Positions 7,380 to 16,591 of a stretch of DNA of 64,000 nucleotides are shown one piece after another. The position numbers and the translations under genes were made by a program. Below the pieces are notes generated by a model, which ran no database searches, was not told the origin of the DNA, and saw nothing but the letters and a program-made list of their open reading frames with translations. Numbering within the stretch: position 1 is the stretch's first letter; every line of letters begins with the position of its first letter. The DNA is from Microbacterium gorillae (GTDB lineage: Bacteria > Actinomycetota > Actinomycetes > Actinomycetales > Microbacteriaceae), in assembly GCF_000826185.2 (NCBI RefSeq), contig NZ_LN648874.1, positions 632,029-696,028 of the forward strand. Reading direction: 5' to 3'.

Positions 7380-9065
7380 ATGGCCATCCTCGATCTGCCG
7401 CGTTCTTCCGCGTCCGAGAACCCCACCGAGACCACCACCACCGAGACCGCCGGACACGCGATCGTCCGGACGCTGGAGGAGCACGGGATTCGCCGCGCCT
7501 TCGTGGTGCCGGGTGAGAGCTACCTCGAAGTGCTGGACGGACTGCACGAGTCGCAGATCGACACGATCGTGTGCCGCCACGAGGGCGGGGCGGCGTACAT
7601 GGCCGAGGCCAACGGAAAGCTCGGCGAGCTGCCCGGCGTCGCGATGGTCACCCGCGGACCGGGCGCCGCGAACGCTCTCGTCGGAGTCCACACCGCGTGG
7701 CAGGACTCCACGCCGATGATCCTGTTCATCGGCCTGATCCCGCTGGATCACCGCGACCGGGAGGCGTTCCAGGAGTTCGACATCCGCGGCTGGTTCGAGG
7801 CCGGCGCGAAGCGCGTCATGGTCCTGGACACCGCCAAGCGCGCGGCCGAGACCGTCGCCGAGGCCGTCTTCGCGGCCCGATCCGGACGTCCGGGTCCCGT
7901 CGTCGTCGGCCTGCCCGAGGACGTGCTGCGCGAGGTCGTCCCGGTCGAGACGCACCCGATCATCCCGGTCGCCACCGGCGGCCTCGTCAGCGACGACGGC
8001 GAGCGCCTGCGCGCCGCGCTGCAGAACTCCGAGCGGCCGCTGTTCGTCACCGGCGGCAACGACTGGACCCCGGAGGCCTCCGCCGAGTTCACCGCATGGC
8101 TGGAGCGAAACGGCATCGCAGCCGCCGCCGAGTGGCGCACCGAGGGTGTGGTCGGCTTCGACTCCCCCAGCTACGTCGGTCCGATCGGCTACGGCCGCCC
8201 CCGTCCGACGTACGACCTCCTGGAGGAGACCGACCTGCTGATCTTCGTCGGCACGCTCCCGGGCGACGTCCTCACCGGCGGCTACATCGCCCGCCAGGGT
8301 TGGAATCGCGAGAACTTCCTGGTCAGTATGGACACGGGCATGCGCGGACGTTCCGGTGCCGTCTCGCACCAGATCGTCGCCAAGCCGGCGGCGTTCGTCC
8401 GCGGCCTCGCCGAGCTCGACCTCGAACCGCGTCCGGAATGGGCGGCGTGGACCGCGCGCATGCGCGGGCAGCAGGAGGAATTCGCCGCACTGCCGGACGC
8501 CGGCACCGAGGGTCAGGCGCGCATGAACACGCTCATGGCGACGCTCGTCCCGCAGCTGGACGATGATGCGATCGTCACCTTCGGCGCGGGCGAGCACACG
8601 AACTGGGCGCACCGCTACTTCCCGACGCGCGCGTACCCGTCCATGGTCAGCTGCGGCAACGGGTCGATGGGCTACTCGGTTCCCGCGGCCGTCACCTCAA
8701 CGCTGCGCTATCCCGGCCGCCAGGTCGTCACCGTCGCCGGCGACGGGGAGTTCCTGATGAACGGTCAGGAGCTCGCCACGCTCGCGCAGTACGGGCTCGC
8801 GCCGCTGATCGTGGTGATGGACAACCAGGAGTACAGCACGATCCGCACCCACCAGGAGCGCCACCACCCCGGACGCATCTCCGGCACGCAGCTGCGCAAC
8901 CCGGACTTCGCCCTCATGGCGCAGGCCTTCGGTGGCGTCGGCATCCGGGTCACGGACGACGCCGACGTCCCTGCCGCGGTCGCGCAGGCGCTGCAGGTCA
9001 CCCGCGAGGAGGGCCGCTTCGCCCTCATCCACCTCATCGTCGACCAGCGCGAGCAGGCCTACTGA
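7380..9065 (+). CDS. Thiamine-diphosphate-dependent enzyme (benzoylformate decarboxylase / acetolactate synthase superfamily)
   Basis: 561 aa with the three-domain layout of ThDP decarboxylases/synthases: N-terminal PYR domain with the cofactor-activating glutamate in RHEGGAAYMAEANGK (about residues 65-80) and the GPGAANALVG turn; central domain containing FVTGGNDWTPEA; C-terminal PP domain with GNGSMGYSVPAA and the ThDP/Mg motif GDGEFLMNGQEL ending in VVMDN. ATG 7380 is chosen for the GGAGAG site 10 bp upstream and because homology starts shortly after it. The substrate (a 2-oxo acid) cannot be deduced. It converges on the siderophore operon and is alone in its transcription unit. Confidence 0.85.
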   Translation: MAILDLPRSSASENPTETTTTETAGHAIVRTLEEHGIRRAFVVPGESYLEVLDGLHESQIDTIVCRHEGGAAYMAEANGKLGELPGVAMVTRGPGAANALVGVHTAWQDSTPMILFIGLIPLDHRDREAFQEFDIRGWFEAGAKRVMVLDTAKRAAETVAEAVFAARSGRPGPVVVGLPEDVLREVVPVETHPIIPVATGGLVSDDGERLRAALQNSERPLFVTGGNDWTPEASAEFTAWLERNGIAAAAEWRTEGVVGFDSPSYVGPIGYGRPRPTYDLLEETDLLIFVGTLPGDVLTGGYIARQGWNRENFLVSMDTGMRGRSGAVSHQIVAKPAAFVRGLAELDLEPRPEWAAWTARMRGQQEEFAALPDAGTEGQARMNTLMATLVPQLDDDAIVTFGAGEHTNWAHRYFPTRAYPSMVSCGNGSMGYSVPAAVTSTLRYPGRQVVTVAGDGEFLMNGQELATLAQYGLAPLIVVMDNQEYSTIRTHQERHHPGRISGTQLRNPDFALMAQAFGGVGIRVTDDADVPAAVAQALQVTREEGRFALIHLIVDQREQAY

Positions 9066-9083
9066 CGCGGTCCCGACTGGGCG

Positions 9084-9842
9084 TCAGCGGAAGTAGACGG
9101 CCAGGGGGTAGGGACCGTCGGAGCGGACGTCCATCTCGGTGTCGAAGACGTCATGCAGCACGGACGGCGTCATGAACTCGGACGGCGTGCCGACGTGCAC
9201 CACCTCACCGCCCCGCAGCGCGACGATCCGGTCGGCGTAGGCGGAGGCGAAGTTCACGTCGTGCAGGACGATGATGATCGTCTTGCCGAGCTCATCCGCC
9301 GCCCGCCGCAGCTGCTGCATCATGGCGACGGCGTGCTTGACGTCGAGGTTGTTCAGCGGCTCGTCCAGCAGCAGGTAGTCGGTGTCCTGAGCCAGCACCA
9401 TCGCCACGTACGCGCGCTGGCGCTGCCCGCCGGAGAGCTCATCGAGCTGCCGGTCCGCGAGCGCCTCGAGACCGAGGAAGGACATCGCCTCCTCAACCGC
9501 CGCCCGGTCAGCGGGCGTCAGGCGCCCCTGCGAGTACGGGAACCGGCCGAAGCCGACCAGCTCGCGGACGGTGAGCCGCGTGATGAAGTGGTTCTCCTGC
9601 CGCAGGATCGACACCGTGCGAGCGAGGTCGCGACTGGGCGTCTTCGCGACATCGAGACCGCCGACGGTCGTGGACCCGGTCGTGGCATCGGCCAGGCGTC
9701 CGGCGATCGTCAGCAGCGTGGACTTGCCGGCACCGTTCGGTCCGACGAGGGCCGTGATGCCGCCGGCCGGAATCTCCAGGTTCACCGGGCCGAGCACCCG
9801 GTGTCCGTCGTACGTCTTGGTGACGTCGGTGAACGAGATCAC
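9084..9842 (-). CDS. Iron-siderophore ABC transporter ATP-binding protein (FepC-like)
   Basis: ATPase of the FecCDE/FepC type, 252 aa: Walker A GPNGAGKS (34-41), signature LSGGQ (136-140), Walker B LLLDE (157-161) and switch His in LHDVNFA. GTG 9842 was chosen as its GTGA overlaps the upstream permease stop and AAAGGGA lies before it. It energises import of a ferric siderophore through the two permeases encoded just upstream. Last gene of an IdeR-type regulated operon. Confidence 0.93.
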   Translation of the reverse strand: MISFTDVTKTYDGHRVLGPVNLEIPAGGITALVGPNGAGKSTLLTIAGRLADATTGSTTVGGLDVAKTPSRDLARTVSILRQENHFITRLTVRELVGFGRFPYSQGRLTPADRAAVEEAMSFLGLEALADRQLDELSGGQRQRAYVAMVLAQDTDYLLLDEPLNNLDVKHAVAMMQQLRRAADELGKTIIIVLHDVNFASAYADRIVALRGGEVVHVGTPSEFMTPSVLHDVFDTEMDVRSDGPYPLAVYFR

Positions 9843-10858
9843 AGCGTTCCCTTTCGGAGCAGGATGATGACGAACGCCAGTCCGCCGACGAATTCGATGA
9901 TGACGGTGACGAGCCCCGCCGCGGAGAACACGTTGCGCAGCACGAAGTAGGCGGACAGCAGCGTGGCGATGCCGAGCAGCACCGCGAACGGCAGCACGCG
10001 GCGGTGCTCGGCCGACCCGCACAGCTGATACGACAGGGTCGCGACGATGAAGCCGAAGAACGTCATCGGACCGACCAGCGTGGTGGAGATCGAGATGAGC
10101 ATCGCGACGAGGACGAACAGCGCCATCACCTCGCGCTTGTACGACAGCCCGAGGTTCGTCGCCGTATCGCGGCCGAGCGCGAGCACGTCCAGGCGGTGAC
10201 GCCGGAAGAACACCACCACGGCCACGATGACGATGATCGCGCCAGCCCACGGCAGGTACTCGGCGTTGGAGTTCGCGATGCTGCCGAACAAGCGGGCGGA
10301 GAGGATGTCGAACTCCCCCGGGTCCAGCATCCGCTGCATGAACGTGGACAGCGTGCCGAAGCCGACGCCGAGAACGAGGCCGATCAGCAGCGTGATGTGC
10401 AGGTTGCCGCGCTTCCCGCCGAACAACCAGCCGTACAGCCCGGTCGCGAAGACGACCATCAGCGCGCTCTGCGCGAGCACCTTCGGGACGCCGTCCGTTG
10501 CGGTCAGCGACTGCGCACCGAAGAAGAACACCATGCTCGTCTGGATCACGACGTAGAGCGCGTCGAAGCCCATGATCGACGGCGTCAGGATGCGGTTTCC
10601 GGTCGCGGTGTGGAACAGCACGACGGCGATGGCCTGTGCTGTGGCGACGAGAGTGATGGTCACCACGGTGATGGCGCGCCGATTGACCAGCAACCAGAAC
10701 GCGTTCGAGCCGGGTTCGGACGCGATCCCCCAGGTCAGCACGAGAACGGCGGCCACCACGGCGATCGCCGCGACGATGCCGAGACGCGCCGCGTACGGCA
10801 GACCGCGACGCGTGGGCGTGGCGACGGGGGCGGCGGTCAGGGTATCAACCACGAGCAC
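9839..10858 (-). CDS. FecCD-family iron-siderophore permease (second subunit)
   Basis: 339 aa, about eight to ten hydrophobic segments, with the FecCD landmarks TGNRILTPSIMGFDALYV and LGLSYKREV preceding the coupling helix. It overlaps the first permease by 14 bp and the ATPase by 4 bp, so the proteins are made from one message. It forms the inner-membrane channel with the protein encoded at 10845-11831. Confidence 0.92.
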   Translation of the reverse strand: MLVVDTLTAAPVATPTRRGLPYAARLGIVAAIAVVAAVLVLTWGIASEPGSNAFWLLVNRRAITVVTITLVATAQAIAVVLFHTATGNRILTPSIMGFDALYVVIQTSMVFFFGAQSLTATDGVPKVLAQSALMVVFATGLYGWLFGGKRGNLHITLLIGLVLGVGFGTLSTFMQRMLDPGEFDILSARLFGSIANSNAEYLPWAGAIIVIVAVVVFFRRHRLDVLALGRDTATNLGLSYKREVMALFVLVAMLISISTTLVGPMTFFGFIVATLSYQLCGSAEHRRVLPFAVLLGIATLLSAYFVLRNVFSAAGLVTVIIEFVGGLAFVIILLRKGTL

Positions 10859-11831
10859 GCATCCTCAGCAGCATGGTGATGAACACGGCGGCACCGATCA
10901 CGCCGAGGATCATGGAGACGGGCACCTCGAACGGGAACCGGATGACTCGCCCGACGATGTCGCAGACGAGGATCAGCGCGGTTCCGGTGACGCACACCCA
11001 CGGGATGTTCGAGCGCAGATTGTCACCGCGGATCATGGAGACGAGGTTCGGCACGACGAGGCCGAGGAACGGCAGCGCACCCACCACGACGGTGGTGACA
11101 CCGGTGGCGACCGCGACCAGCGCGGTGCCGAAGAACACCACGCGCTCGTAGTTCATGCCGACGGAGGTGGCGATGTCCTTGCCGAGGCCGGCGACCGTGA
11201 AACGGTCCGCGACGATCCACGCGAGGACCACGATGATCGCGATCACCCAGAGCGTCTCGTAGCGTCCGCGCATCACCATGGAGAACGAGCCCATGAACCA
11301 CGTCCCGAGCATCTGCAGCATGCTCGTGGACACCGCCAGGAACGTGGAGAACGCCGAGACGACGGCCCCGAGCATCATCCCGATCAGCGGCACGACGAGC
11401 GAGGAGCGCAGGCGAATGCGTCGCAGGACCGTGAGGAAGATCATGGTGCCGACGAAGGCCGCGATCGAGGCGGCGACCATCTTCACCGAGGTCGTCGCAG
11501 TCGGGATCAGCAGGGTGACGGCGAGGAGACCGAGACCGGCCCACTCGGTGGTTCCGGTGGTGGTCGGCTCGACGAAGCGGTTCTGGGTCAGCAGCTGCAT
11601 GATCATGCCGCTGACGCACATCGCGCAGGCGGCGAGGACCAGGGCGAGCGTGCGCGGCACGCGGGTGATCCAGAACATCTCGGCACCGAAGTCATCGGAG
11701 CCGAGGTCGTAGGCGCCCACGGAGAGCGAGAGCGCCATGAGCCCGAGAACGCCGATGAGCGCCAGGGCAAGAAGCAGCCCGGACGACACACGCCGGCGCA
11801 CGGGGGCGGACGGAAGGAGAGTCTGAGTCAT
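10845..11831 (-). CDS. FecCD-family iron-siderophore permease (first subunit)
   Basis: 328 aa membrane permease. Recognisable pieces are MIMQLLTQNRFVEPTTTG (the equivalent of the usual Q-x-x-x-RNPLA-P-x-x-G segment), MLGAVVSAFSTFL and VGALPFLGLVVPNLV near the end, characteristic of BtuC/FecCD-type channels. It is separated from the binding-protein gene by 46 bp that contain a strong hairpin. Confidence 0.93.
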   Translation of the reverse strand: MTQTLLPSAPVRRRVSSGLLLALALIGVLGLMALSLSVGAYDLGSDDFGAEMFWITRVPRTLALVLAACAMCVSGMIMQLLTQNRFVEPTTTGTTEWAGLGLLAVTLLIPTATTSVKMVAASIAAFVGTMIFLTVLRRIRLRSSLVVPLIGMMLGAVVSAFSTFLAVSTSMLQMLGTWFMGSFSMVMRGRYETLWVIAIIVVLAWIVADRFTVAGLGKDIATSVGMNYERVVFFGTALVAVATGVTTVVVGALPFLGLVVPNLVSMIRGDNLRSNIPWVCVTGTALILVCDIVGRVIRFPFEVPVSMILGVIGAAVFITMLLRMRARG

Positions 11832-11841
11832 GAACGGAGCG

Positions 11842-11870
11842 CCGGCCGGACCCGATGCGGGTCCGGCCGG
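11842..11870 (-). terminator. Intra-operon hairpin between binding protein and permeases
   Basis: Perfect 12-bp inverted repeat CCGGCCGGACCC / GGGTCCGGCCGG with a 5-nt loop, 8 bp beyond the binding-protein stop. No U-tract follows, so partial termination or 3'-end stabilisation of the upstream message is likelier than a full stop. This would give more binding protein than membrane components. Confidence 0.65.
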
Positions 11871-11877
11871 TCAGAGG

Positions 11878-12894
11878 TCACTTGGCGGCTGCGAACGCGT
11901 CGGCGAGGCTCTGGTACAGCTCGGTGTACGCCTGGATGCCCTCGGTCAGGTAGAAGTTCGAGTTCAGGTAGATGATCTGGTTCTTCTTCACCGCCGGGAC
12001 GTTCTTCAGCGCCTCGTTGGCGGCGACGATGTCGGCGGCCGGGACGTACTCGGCGGTGTCCGAGGCGACGGCACCGTCGCGGTCCAGGACGATCAGCCAC
12101 TCCGGGTTCGCGGCGGCGATGGCCTCGACACCGATCTCGTCACCCTTGTGGTCGGCGGACTCGCCCTCGATCTCGCGGTCGATGCCCGGGACCAGCTTCA
12201 GCTCCGTGTACAGGGAGCCGATGCCACGGCCCTCGCCGGGAGCGGAGAAGCCGAGCTTGCCGCCGGACGCGATCAGGCCGATGACGGTCGACTCGCCGTC
12301 GTAGTTCTTCTTGGCGGCGGCGATCGCGTCATCCAGAGCGCTGTTCAGCGCGGCGGCGTCGTCCTCGCGGGCGAAGATCTGTCCGAGGGCCGTCGTCTGA
12401 CGCTTGAGCTCGGCCGAGATGGCCTCACCGTCGCGCGGGTCCAGCTCGATGACCGGGTCGGCGAGCGTCTTGATCTCGTCGTAGTGGGAGGCGAAGCGGT
12501 AACCGCCGATGACGAGGTCCGGCTCGGCCTCGACGATCTTCTCCAGGTCGGGCTCGCGGTGGCTGCCGACGTTCAGCACGGCCTCGTCGTCGATGTACTT
12601 CGGCCACACCTTGCCCATGACGGGCTTCGGGGCGGCGACCAGCGTGACGTCCCAGTCGTTCAGCGTCTGCAGTGCCGTGTTGTCCAGCGCGACGACACGC
12701 TCCGGGTTCACCGGAACGGTCACCTCGCCGTGGTTGTCCGTGAAGGTCACCTCGGTGGCGGCGGGGGCGTCGGTCGTGGCCGCGGCGTCGGGCTCGGCGT
12801 TCGCGGAGCCGGCGCAACCGGTGGCGAGGAGAGCCAGGGCGGTGAGGGCCGCTCCGGCCACGAGCGGACGGCGGATGGAAGGTCGTGCGGACAC
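11878..12894 (-). CDS. Iron-siderophore ABC transporter substrate-binding lipoprotein (FatB/CeuE-like)
   Basis: 338 aa, lipoprotein signal with lipobox ATGC (Cys27), acidic Ala-rich linker, then a FecB/BtuF-type binding domain: GEVTVPVNPERVVALDN, EPDLVIGGYR and a long bridging helix. GTG 12894 is preferred over an upstream in-frame ATG because AGGAG lies 6 bp before it and the signal peptide begins there. It captures a ferric siderophore (perhaps catecholate type) and delivers it to the FecCD permeases. First gene of the operon, directly downstream of an IdeR/DtxR box. Confidence 0.92.
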   Translation of the reverse strand: MSARPSIRRPLVAGAALTALALLATGCAGSANAEPDAAATTDAPAATEVTFTDNHGEVTVPVNPERVVALDNTALQTLNDWDVTLVAAPKPVMGKVWPKYIDDEAVLNVGSHREPDLEKIVEAEPDLVIGGYRFASHYDEIKTLADPVIELDPRDGEAISAELKRQTTALGQIFAREDDAAALNSALDDAIAAAKKNYDGESTVIGLIASGGKLGFSAPGEGRGIGSLYTELKLVPGIDREIEGESADHKGDEIGVEAIAAANPEWLIVLDRDGAVASDTAEYVPAADIVAANEALKNVPAVKKNQIIYLNSNFYLTEGIQAYTELYQSLADAFAAAK

Positions 12895-12952
12895 GGTGGC
12901 TCCTGTCGTCAGGGGGAGGTCGGGAAAAGCGGGGAGGTCCCGCTCTTCCAAC

Positions 12953-12971
12953 CTAGGTAAGCCTTACCTAA
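12953..12971 (-). promoter_or_regulatory. DtxR/IdeR iron box
   Basis: Minus-strand TTAGGTAAGGCTTACCTAG is a 19-bp near-perfect dyad matching the DtxR/IdeR consensus (TTAGGTTAGGCTAACCTAA). It lies 58 bp upstream of the siderophore-binding-protein GTG. It predicts repression of the importer by Fe(II)-loaded IdeR when iron is plentiful. The 150 bp between it and the next gene show nothing else. Confidence 0.92.
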
Positions 12972-13121
12972 GAAGCAAATCCACCTCGCGCGGCGTCACG
13001 TCGCAACCCCAGCCGTGCTTCCGCCCCGAGCACGACGGCGGGGATCACGCTCGGCACGCCGGAGGAGCCGCAGGGCGACACGGCGTGTCCGGTGCGCGCC
13101 CCGCCGCTGTGCCCGACGACG

Positions 13122-14174
13122 TCACCAGGCGGCGGAGACCTCGGCGTGGATGCGGAGCAGCGGCTCGGTCGCGTCCTGAGGCGAACGACCGCAGCCGCAC
13201 TCCGTCGCGACGCCGAACACGTCGGCGTGCGCAAGCGCGGCGGCGATCCGGCGACGCGCTCCCTCGGCTCCGTCCTCGCGGTGCACCAGGCCGAGGTAGA
13301 GCTCCGTCTGGGCACCAAGCTCAAGCATGTCCAACGGCGCGAAGTACGCGTCATCGTCGCGCTCGATCGGCACCGGGAGGTGCAGGAACGTCAGCGGACG
13401 ACGCGCACCGGACTGCAATGCGTTCGCCATCCGCACCAGGTTGCCGGTGTCCGCCGGCTCCACGAAGTGCTTCTCCGCGACGTCGCCGTAGCAGAGGTGA
13501 ACGCCGACTTCGACGTCGTCCGGGACGGCGTCGACCAGACGCGATACCCGCGCGGCGAGCTCCGGCAGCGGATCGCCATCCCACCACGCGACCATCGGCT
13601 GGCCCCAGATCTCGGCGCCCTCGATGATGCCCATCTCGGGTGCCACATCCCACTGGATCGCCAGGTCGGCGTGCGGGACAGCAGCGAGGATGCGCTCCAA
13701 CTCCTCGCCCAGCGCCGCCGTGTACACCGGGTCGATCGCGGCCCGATCTGCCAGGGGGAAGAAGGAGTTGACCACGGCGAGAGGCGTCGGCAGGGCGACG
13801 AGGAAGCGGACACCGGCCGGGACCGCGCCCTCCTCACGCAGGCGCGTGAACACGCCGTACGACGCGATCGCGGCGTCCGCGTAGCCGAGCGACGGCAGCA
13901 CGATGGAGGCGGCGTCGACACCGTCCGCGAGGCGCAGGGGACGCGCGTCGATCCCGGCCGGGAACGGCACCGGCTCGTCACCGACGCGCTCGATGCCCTC
14001 CGCCTGCCCGAGGATGTCCGGCTGGAACATGATCCAGTGGAATCGCTTGCCGACCTCGCCGTCCGGAACGCGACGCAATCGTCCGTCGAGCACGGACAGA
14101 GCCGTGCGCATCGTGGTCTCGGCGTCCGGGTAATTGACGCTGCCGACGAGGTGGGCGCCCTGGGGCTCGGTCAT
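13122..14174 (-). CDS. Cobalamin-independent methionine synthase-like (MetE core) protein
   Basis: 350 aa, a single TIM-barrel corresponding to the C-terminal half of MetE. Zinc ligands of the family are visible: His and Cys in VHLCYGD and Cys in ATECGCGRS, with the IQWDVAPEM strand before them. It lacks the N-terminal barrel that binds polyglutamyl-folate in full-length MetE (about 750 aa), so the methyl donor may differ. ATG 14174 follows GGAGAGGA. It is divergent from the acetyltransferase gene with about 68 bp between starts. Whether it makes methionine in vivo is not shown by the sequence. Confidence 0.8.
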   Translation of the reverse strand: MTEPQGAHLVGSVNYPDAETTMRTALSVLDGRLRRVPDGEVGKRFHWIMFQPDILGQAEGIERVGDEPVPFPAGIDARPLRLADGVDAASIVLPSLGYADAAIASYGVFTRLREEGAVPAGVRFLVALPTPLAVVNSFFPLADRAAIDPVYTAALGEELERILAAVPHADLAIQWDVAPEMGIIEGAEIWGQPMVAWWDGDPLPELAARVSRLVDAVPDDVEVGVHLCYGDVAEKHFVEPADTGNLVRMANALQSGARRPLTFLHLPVPIERDDDAYFAPLDMLELGAQTELYLGLVHREDGAEGARRRIAAALAHADVFGVATECGCGRSPQDATEPLLRIHAEVSAAW

Positions 14175-14242
14175 GACGATCCTCTCCGCCCGCCGGGATG
14201 TACGGGACACCTCCATGATCCCACCCGGCCTAGGGTGGAGTC

Positions 14243-14761
14243 GTGATCGATGGTCTGGAACTCCCCACCGAACTGGCTGCCGCGTCCGGGACTCTCACGC
14301 TCCGGCGAGCCACGGACGATGATCTCGATGAGCTGATGCGGTTGCTCTCGGACGACCCCATCAGCGCCGGCCGTGGGGACCGGGCACGGCCCGAGGACCG
14401 TGAGGCCTACGCCAACGGACTGCGCGATGTGACGACCACCCCGGGCAACGACCTCTTCGTGGCCGTGGACGATTCCGGCGTGATCGGCACGTTCCAGCTG
14501 ACCGTCCTGCCGGGCATGGCCCGACGCGGCGCGCGGCGAATGCAAGTGGAGGCCGTCCGGGTCGCCTCCGCCCGCCGTTCGAGCGGCGCCGGAACGGCGA
14601 TGATGCGCTGGGTGTCCGATGTCGCCGCGCCCGCGAGCGGATGCGCGCTGATCCAGCTCACCTCGGACAGCGCTCGCGAGGACGCGCATCGGTTCTACGA
14701 TCGGCTCGGGTACGTCGCATCGCACGTCGGCTTCAAGCTGTCCCTCCCCCGCGCGCGCTGA
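14243..14761 (+). CDS. GNAT-family N-acetyltransferase
   Basis: 172 aa. N-terminal strand GTLTLRRATDDDLDELMRLL, then VDDSGVIGTFQLTVLPGMARRGARRMQVEAVRV and the acetyl-CoA loop region VASARRSSGAGTAMMRWV (a variant of the R/Q-x-x-G-x-G/A motif), followed by LTSDSAREDAHRFYDRLGY, typical of GNAT enzymes acting on small molecules. TAGGGT at 14231-14236 lies exactly six bases before the GTG, suggesting a leaderless message. Substrate unknown. Confidence 0.88.
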   Translation: MIDGLELPTELAAASGTLTLRRATDDDLDELMRLLSDDPISAGRGDRARPEDREAYANGLRDVTTTPGNDLFVAVDDSGVIGTFQLTVLPGMARRGARRMQVEAVRVASARRSSGAGTAMMRWVSDVAAPASGCALIQLTSDSAREDAHRFYDRLGYVASHVGFKLSLPRAR

Positions 14762-14798
14762 CGACGGCGGTGTCGGCGCTCGCGCCTAGGCTTGACCC

Positions 14799-16166
14799 AT
14801 GCCCACCAAGCGTCCCGTCTCCGCCGGCTACCGGTGCACCGAGTGCGGCTGGACCGCTCTGAAGTGGGTGGGTCGCTGCGGCGAATGCCAGCAATGGGGC
14901 ACGGTGGTCGAGGTGACCGAGCAGACCGGGATCGCCCGACCGCAGGTGGCCCCCGTCGCACCGCGTGACGAGCGCGCGGCGCGTCCGATCACCCACGTCG
15001 ACACCCGGGAGTCCCCGCGTCGGTCCACGGGGGTGGCCGAGTTCGATCGCGTCCTCGGGGGCGGACTCGTCCCCGGCGCCGTGATCCTGCTCTCCGGCGA
15101 GCCGGGCGTGGGTAAATCGACGCTGCTGCTGGAGGTCGCCGCACAATCGGCGCGCAGCGGCGGCCGGGTCCTGTACGCCAGTGGCGAGGAGTCCACGTCC
15201 CAAGTGCGGCTGCGCGCGGAGCGCACCGGTGCCCTGCACGACGAGCTCTACCTCGCCAGTGAGACCGACCTCGGCACGATCCTCGGTCACGTCGATCAGG
15301 TGAAGCCGGACCTGCTGATCGTCGACTCCGTGCAGACGGTGTCCTCCGCGCTGTCCGAGGGCGCCGCCGGACTCCCGGGACAGGTGCGTGAGGTCGCCGC
15401 AACGCTCGTGCGGCTCGCCAAGGACCGCAACCTGCCGGTGATCCTGGTCGGTCACGTGACCAAGGACGGTCAGGTCGCCGGACCTCGCCTGCTCGAGCAC
15501 CTCGTCGACGTGGTGTGCCAATTCGAGGGTGACCGGCAGACCACCCTGCGCTTCGTTCGGGCGCTGAAGAATCGCTTCGGCCCCACGGATGAGACGGGCT
15601 GCTTCGAGATGCACGGCGACGGCATCGTCGAGGTTCCGGACCCGTCTGCGCTGTTCCTCTCCGGCGGCGAGCCGCAGCCGGGCACCTGCATCATGATCGC
15701 GCTCGAGGGTCGCCGCGCGATGCCGGTGGAGGTCCAGGCTCTGGCCGTGAAGACCACCGCCCCCAACCCCCGCCGCATCGTGCACGGTGTGGACGCGGCC
15801 CGGGTGGCCATGGTGCTCGCGGTCCTGGAGAAGCACGTCGGGCTTCGCATGAGCGAGCATGACGTCTACGTGTCCACCCTCGGCGGCGTCAGCGTCACCG
15901 AACCCGCGGCGGACCTCGCGATCGCCGTCGCCGTCGCGGGCTCGGTCATGAACTGGGCTCCGGGCGCGGTCACCGCCGCCATGGGCGAGCTCAGCCTCGC
16001 CGGCGAAGTGCGAGCGGTGACGCAGGCGGACCGCCGGCGCAACGAAGCGCGTCGCCTCGGCTACCGTCACGTCGTCGACGACGGGAGCAAGAAGATCACC
16101 GACGCGATCACCGAGATCCGCGCGCGCGTGACCCCGCGCCGCGACGAGGAACCGCCGGCCTTCTGA
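14799..16166 (+). CDS. radA: DNA repair protein RadA
   Basis: 455 aa, full length. Order of domains: C4 zinc finger (Cys13, 16, 27, 30), RecA-like ATPase with Walker A GEPGVGKS (100-107) and LLIVDSVQT Walker B (172-180), the RadA-specific KNRFG motif (257-261), and a Lon-protease-like C-terminal domain. RadA promotes branch migration and processing of recombination intermediates in the cytoplasm. TAGGCT (14787-14792) stands six bases from the ATG, a leaderless-type promoter; no Shine-Dalgarno sequence is present. Confidence 0.97.
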   Translation: MPTKRPVSAGYRCTECGWTALKWVGRCGECQQWGTVVEVTEQTGIARPQVAPVAPRDERAARPITHVDTRESPRRSTGVAEFDRVLGGGLVPGAVILLSGEPGVGKSTLLLEVAAQSARSGGRVLYASGEESTSQVRLRAERTGALHDELYLASETDLGTILGHVDQVKPDLLIVDSVQTVSSALSEGAAGLPGQVREVAATLVRLAKDRNLPVILVGHVTKDGQVAGPRLLEHLVDVVCQFEGDRQTTLRFVRALKNRFGPTDETGCFEMHGDGIVEVPDPSALFLSGGEPQPGTCIMIALEGRRAMPVEVQALAVKTTAPNPRRIVHGVDAARVAMVLAVLEKHVGLRMSEHDVYVSTLGGVSVTEPAADLAIAVAVAGSVMNWAPGAVTAAMGELSLAGEVRAVTQADRRRNEARRLGYRHVVDDGSKKITDAITEIRARVTPRRDEEPPAF

Positions 16167-16171
16167 CCGGG

Positions 16172-16591
16172 TCAGCCGGCGAGCGGTGCCATGAAGAACG
16201 TCCGGCCGTGGTCGCAGTCCGCGGGGATGTACGTGACCGGACCGGTCAGTCCGTTGTCGACGTAGGAGCCCGTGAGGGTGATCGGGTCGCCGTCGCCGTA
16301 GTGCTCGTCGCCGAAGGTGATCGCGCTGCCGTCCCACGCCACCTGACTGACCGGGAAGACCGGCAGCACCCGCGCCCCGTCCTCGAGTGTCACTACGACG
16401 CACCCGCCGGTCGTGGTCAGCGTGCCCTCGAGCGTGTCCTCGCCACCCTCGGAGGGAGTCGGGTAGAACGCTACGGGTCCGTCCGTGGGCACCAGCTGAT
16501 CGGTGTCCGAGCCGTCCACCATCGAGCAGCCACCGAGCGCACCCGCCAGGAGCACGACGGCGAGGGACGCCGCCGCCCGCCGCGGACTCAC
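16172..16591 (-). CDS. Small lipoprotein of unknown function
   Basis: 139 aa with a signal peptide and lipobox LGGC (Cys22). The mature part is beta-rich and acidic (EGGEDTLEGTLTTTGGCVVV, then GDGDPITLTGSY); no catalytic motif is recognised. It converges with radA (5 bp apart) and its start overlaps the stop of the upstream gene by 4 bp, so the two are translated as a pair. Confidence 0.75.
   Translation of the reverse strand: MSPRRAAASLAVVLLAGALGGCSMVDGSDTDQLVPTDGPVAFYPTPSEGGEDTLEGTLTTTGGCVVVTLEDGARVLPVFPVSQVAWDGSAITFGDEHYGDGDPITLTGSYVDNGLTGPVTYIPADCDHGRTFFMAPLAG

Noticed and set aside
12968..13354. Minus-strand frame upstream of the iron box
   Set aside because: Overlaps the MetE-core gene, no ribosome site, no recognisable product.
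14733..16403. Minus-strand frame opposite radA
   Set aside because: radA is unambiguous; the opposing frame has no recognisable domain.
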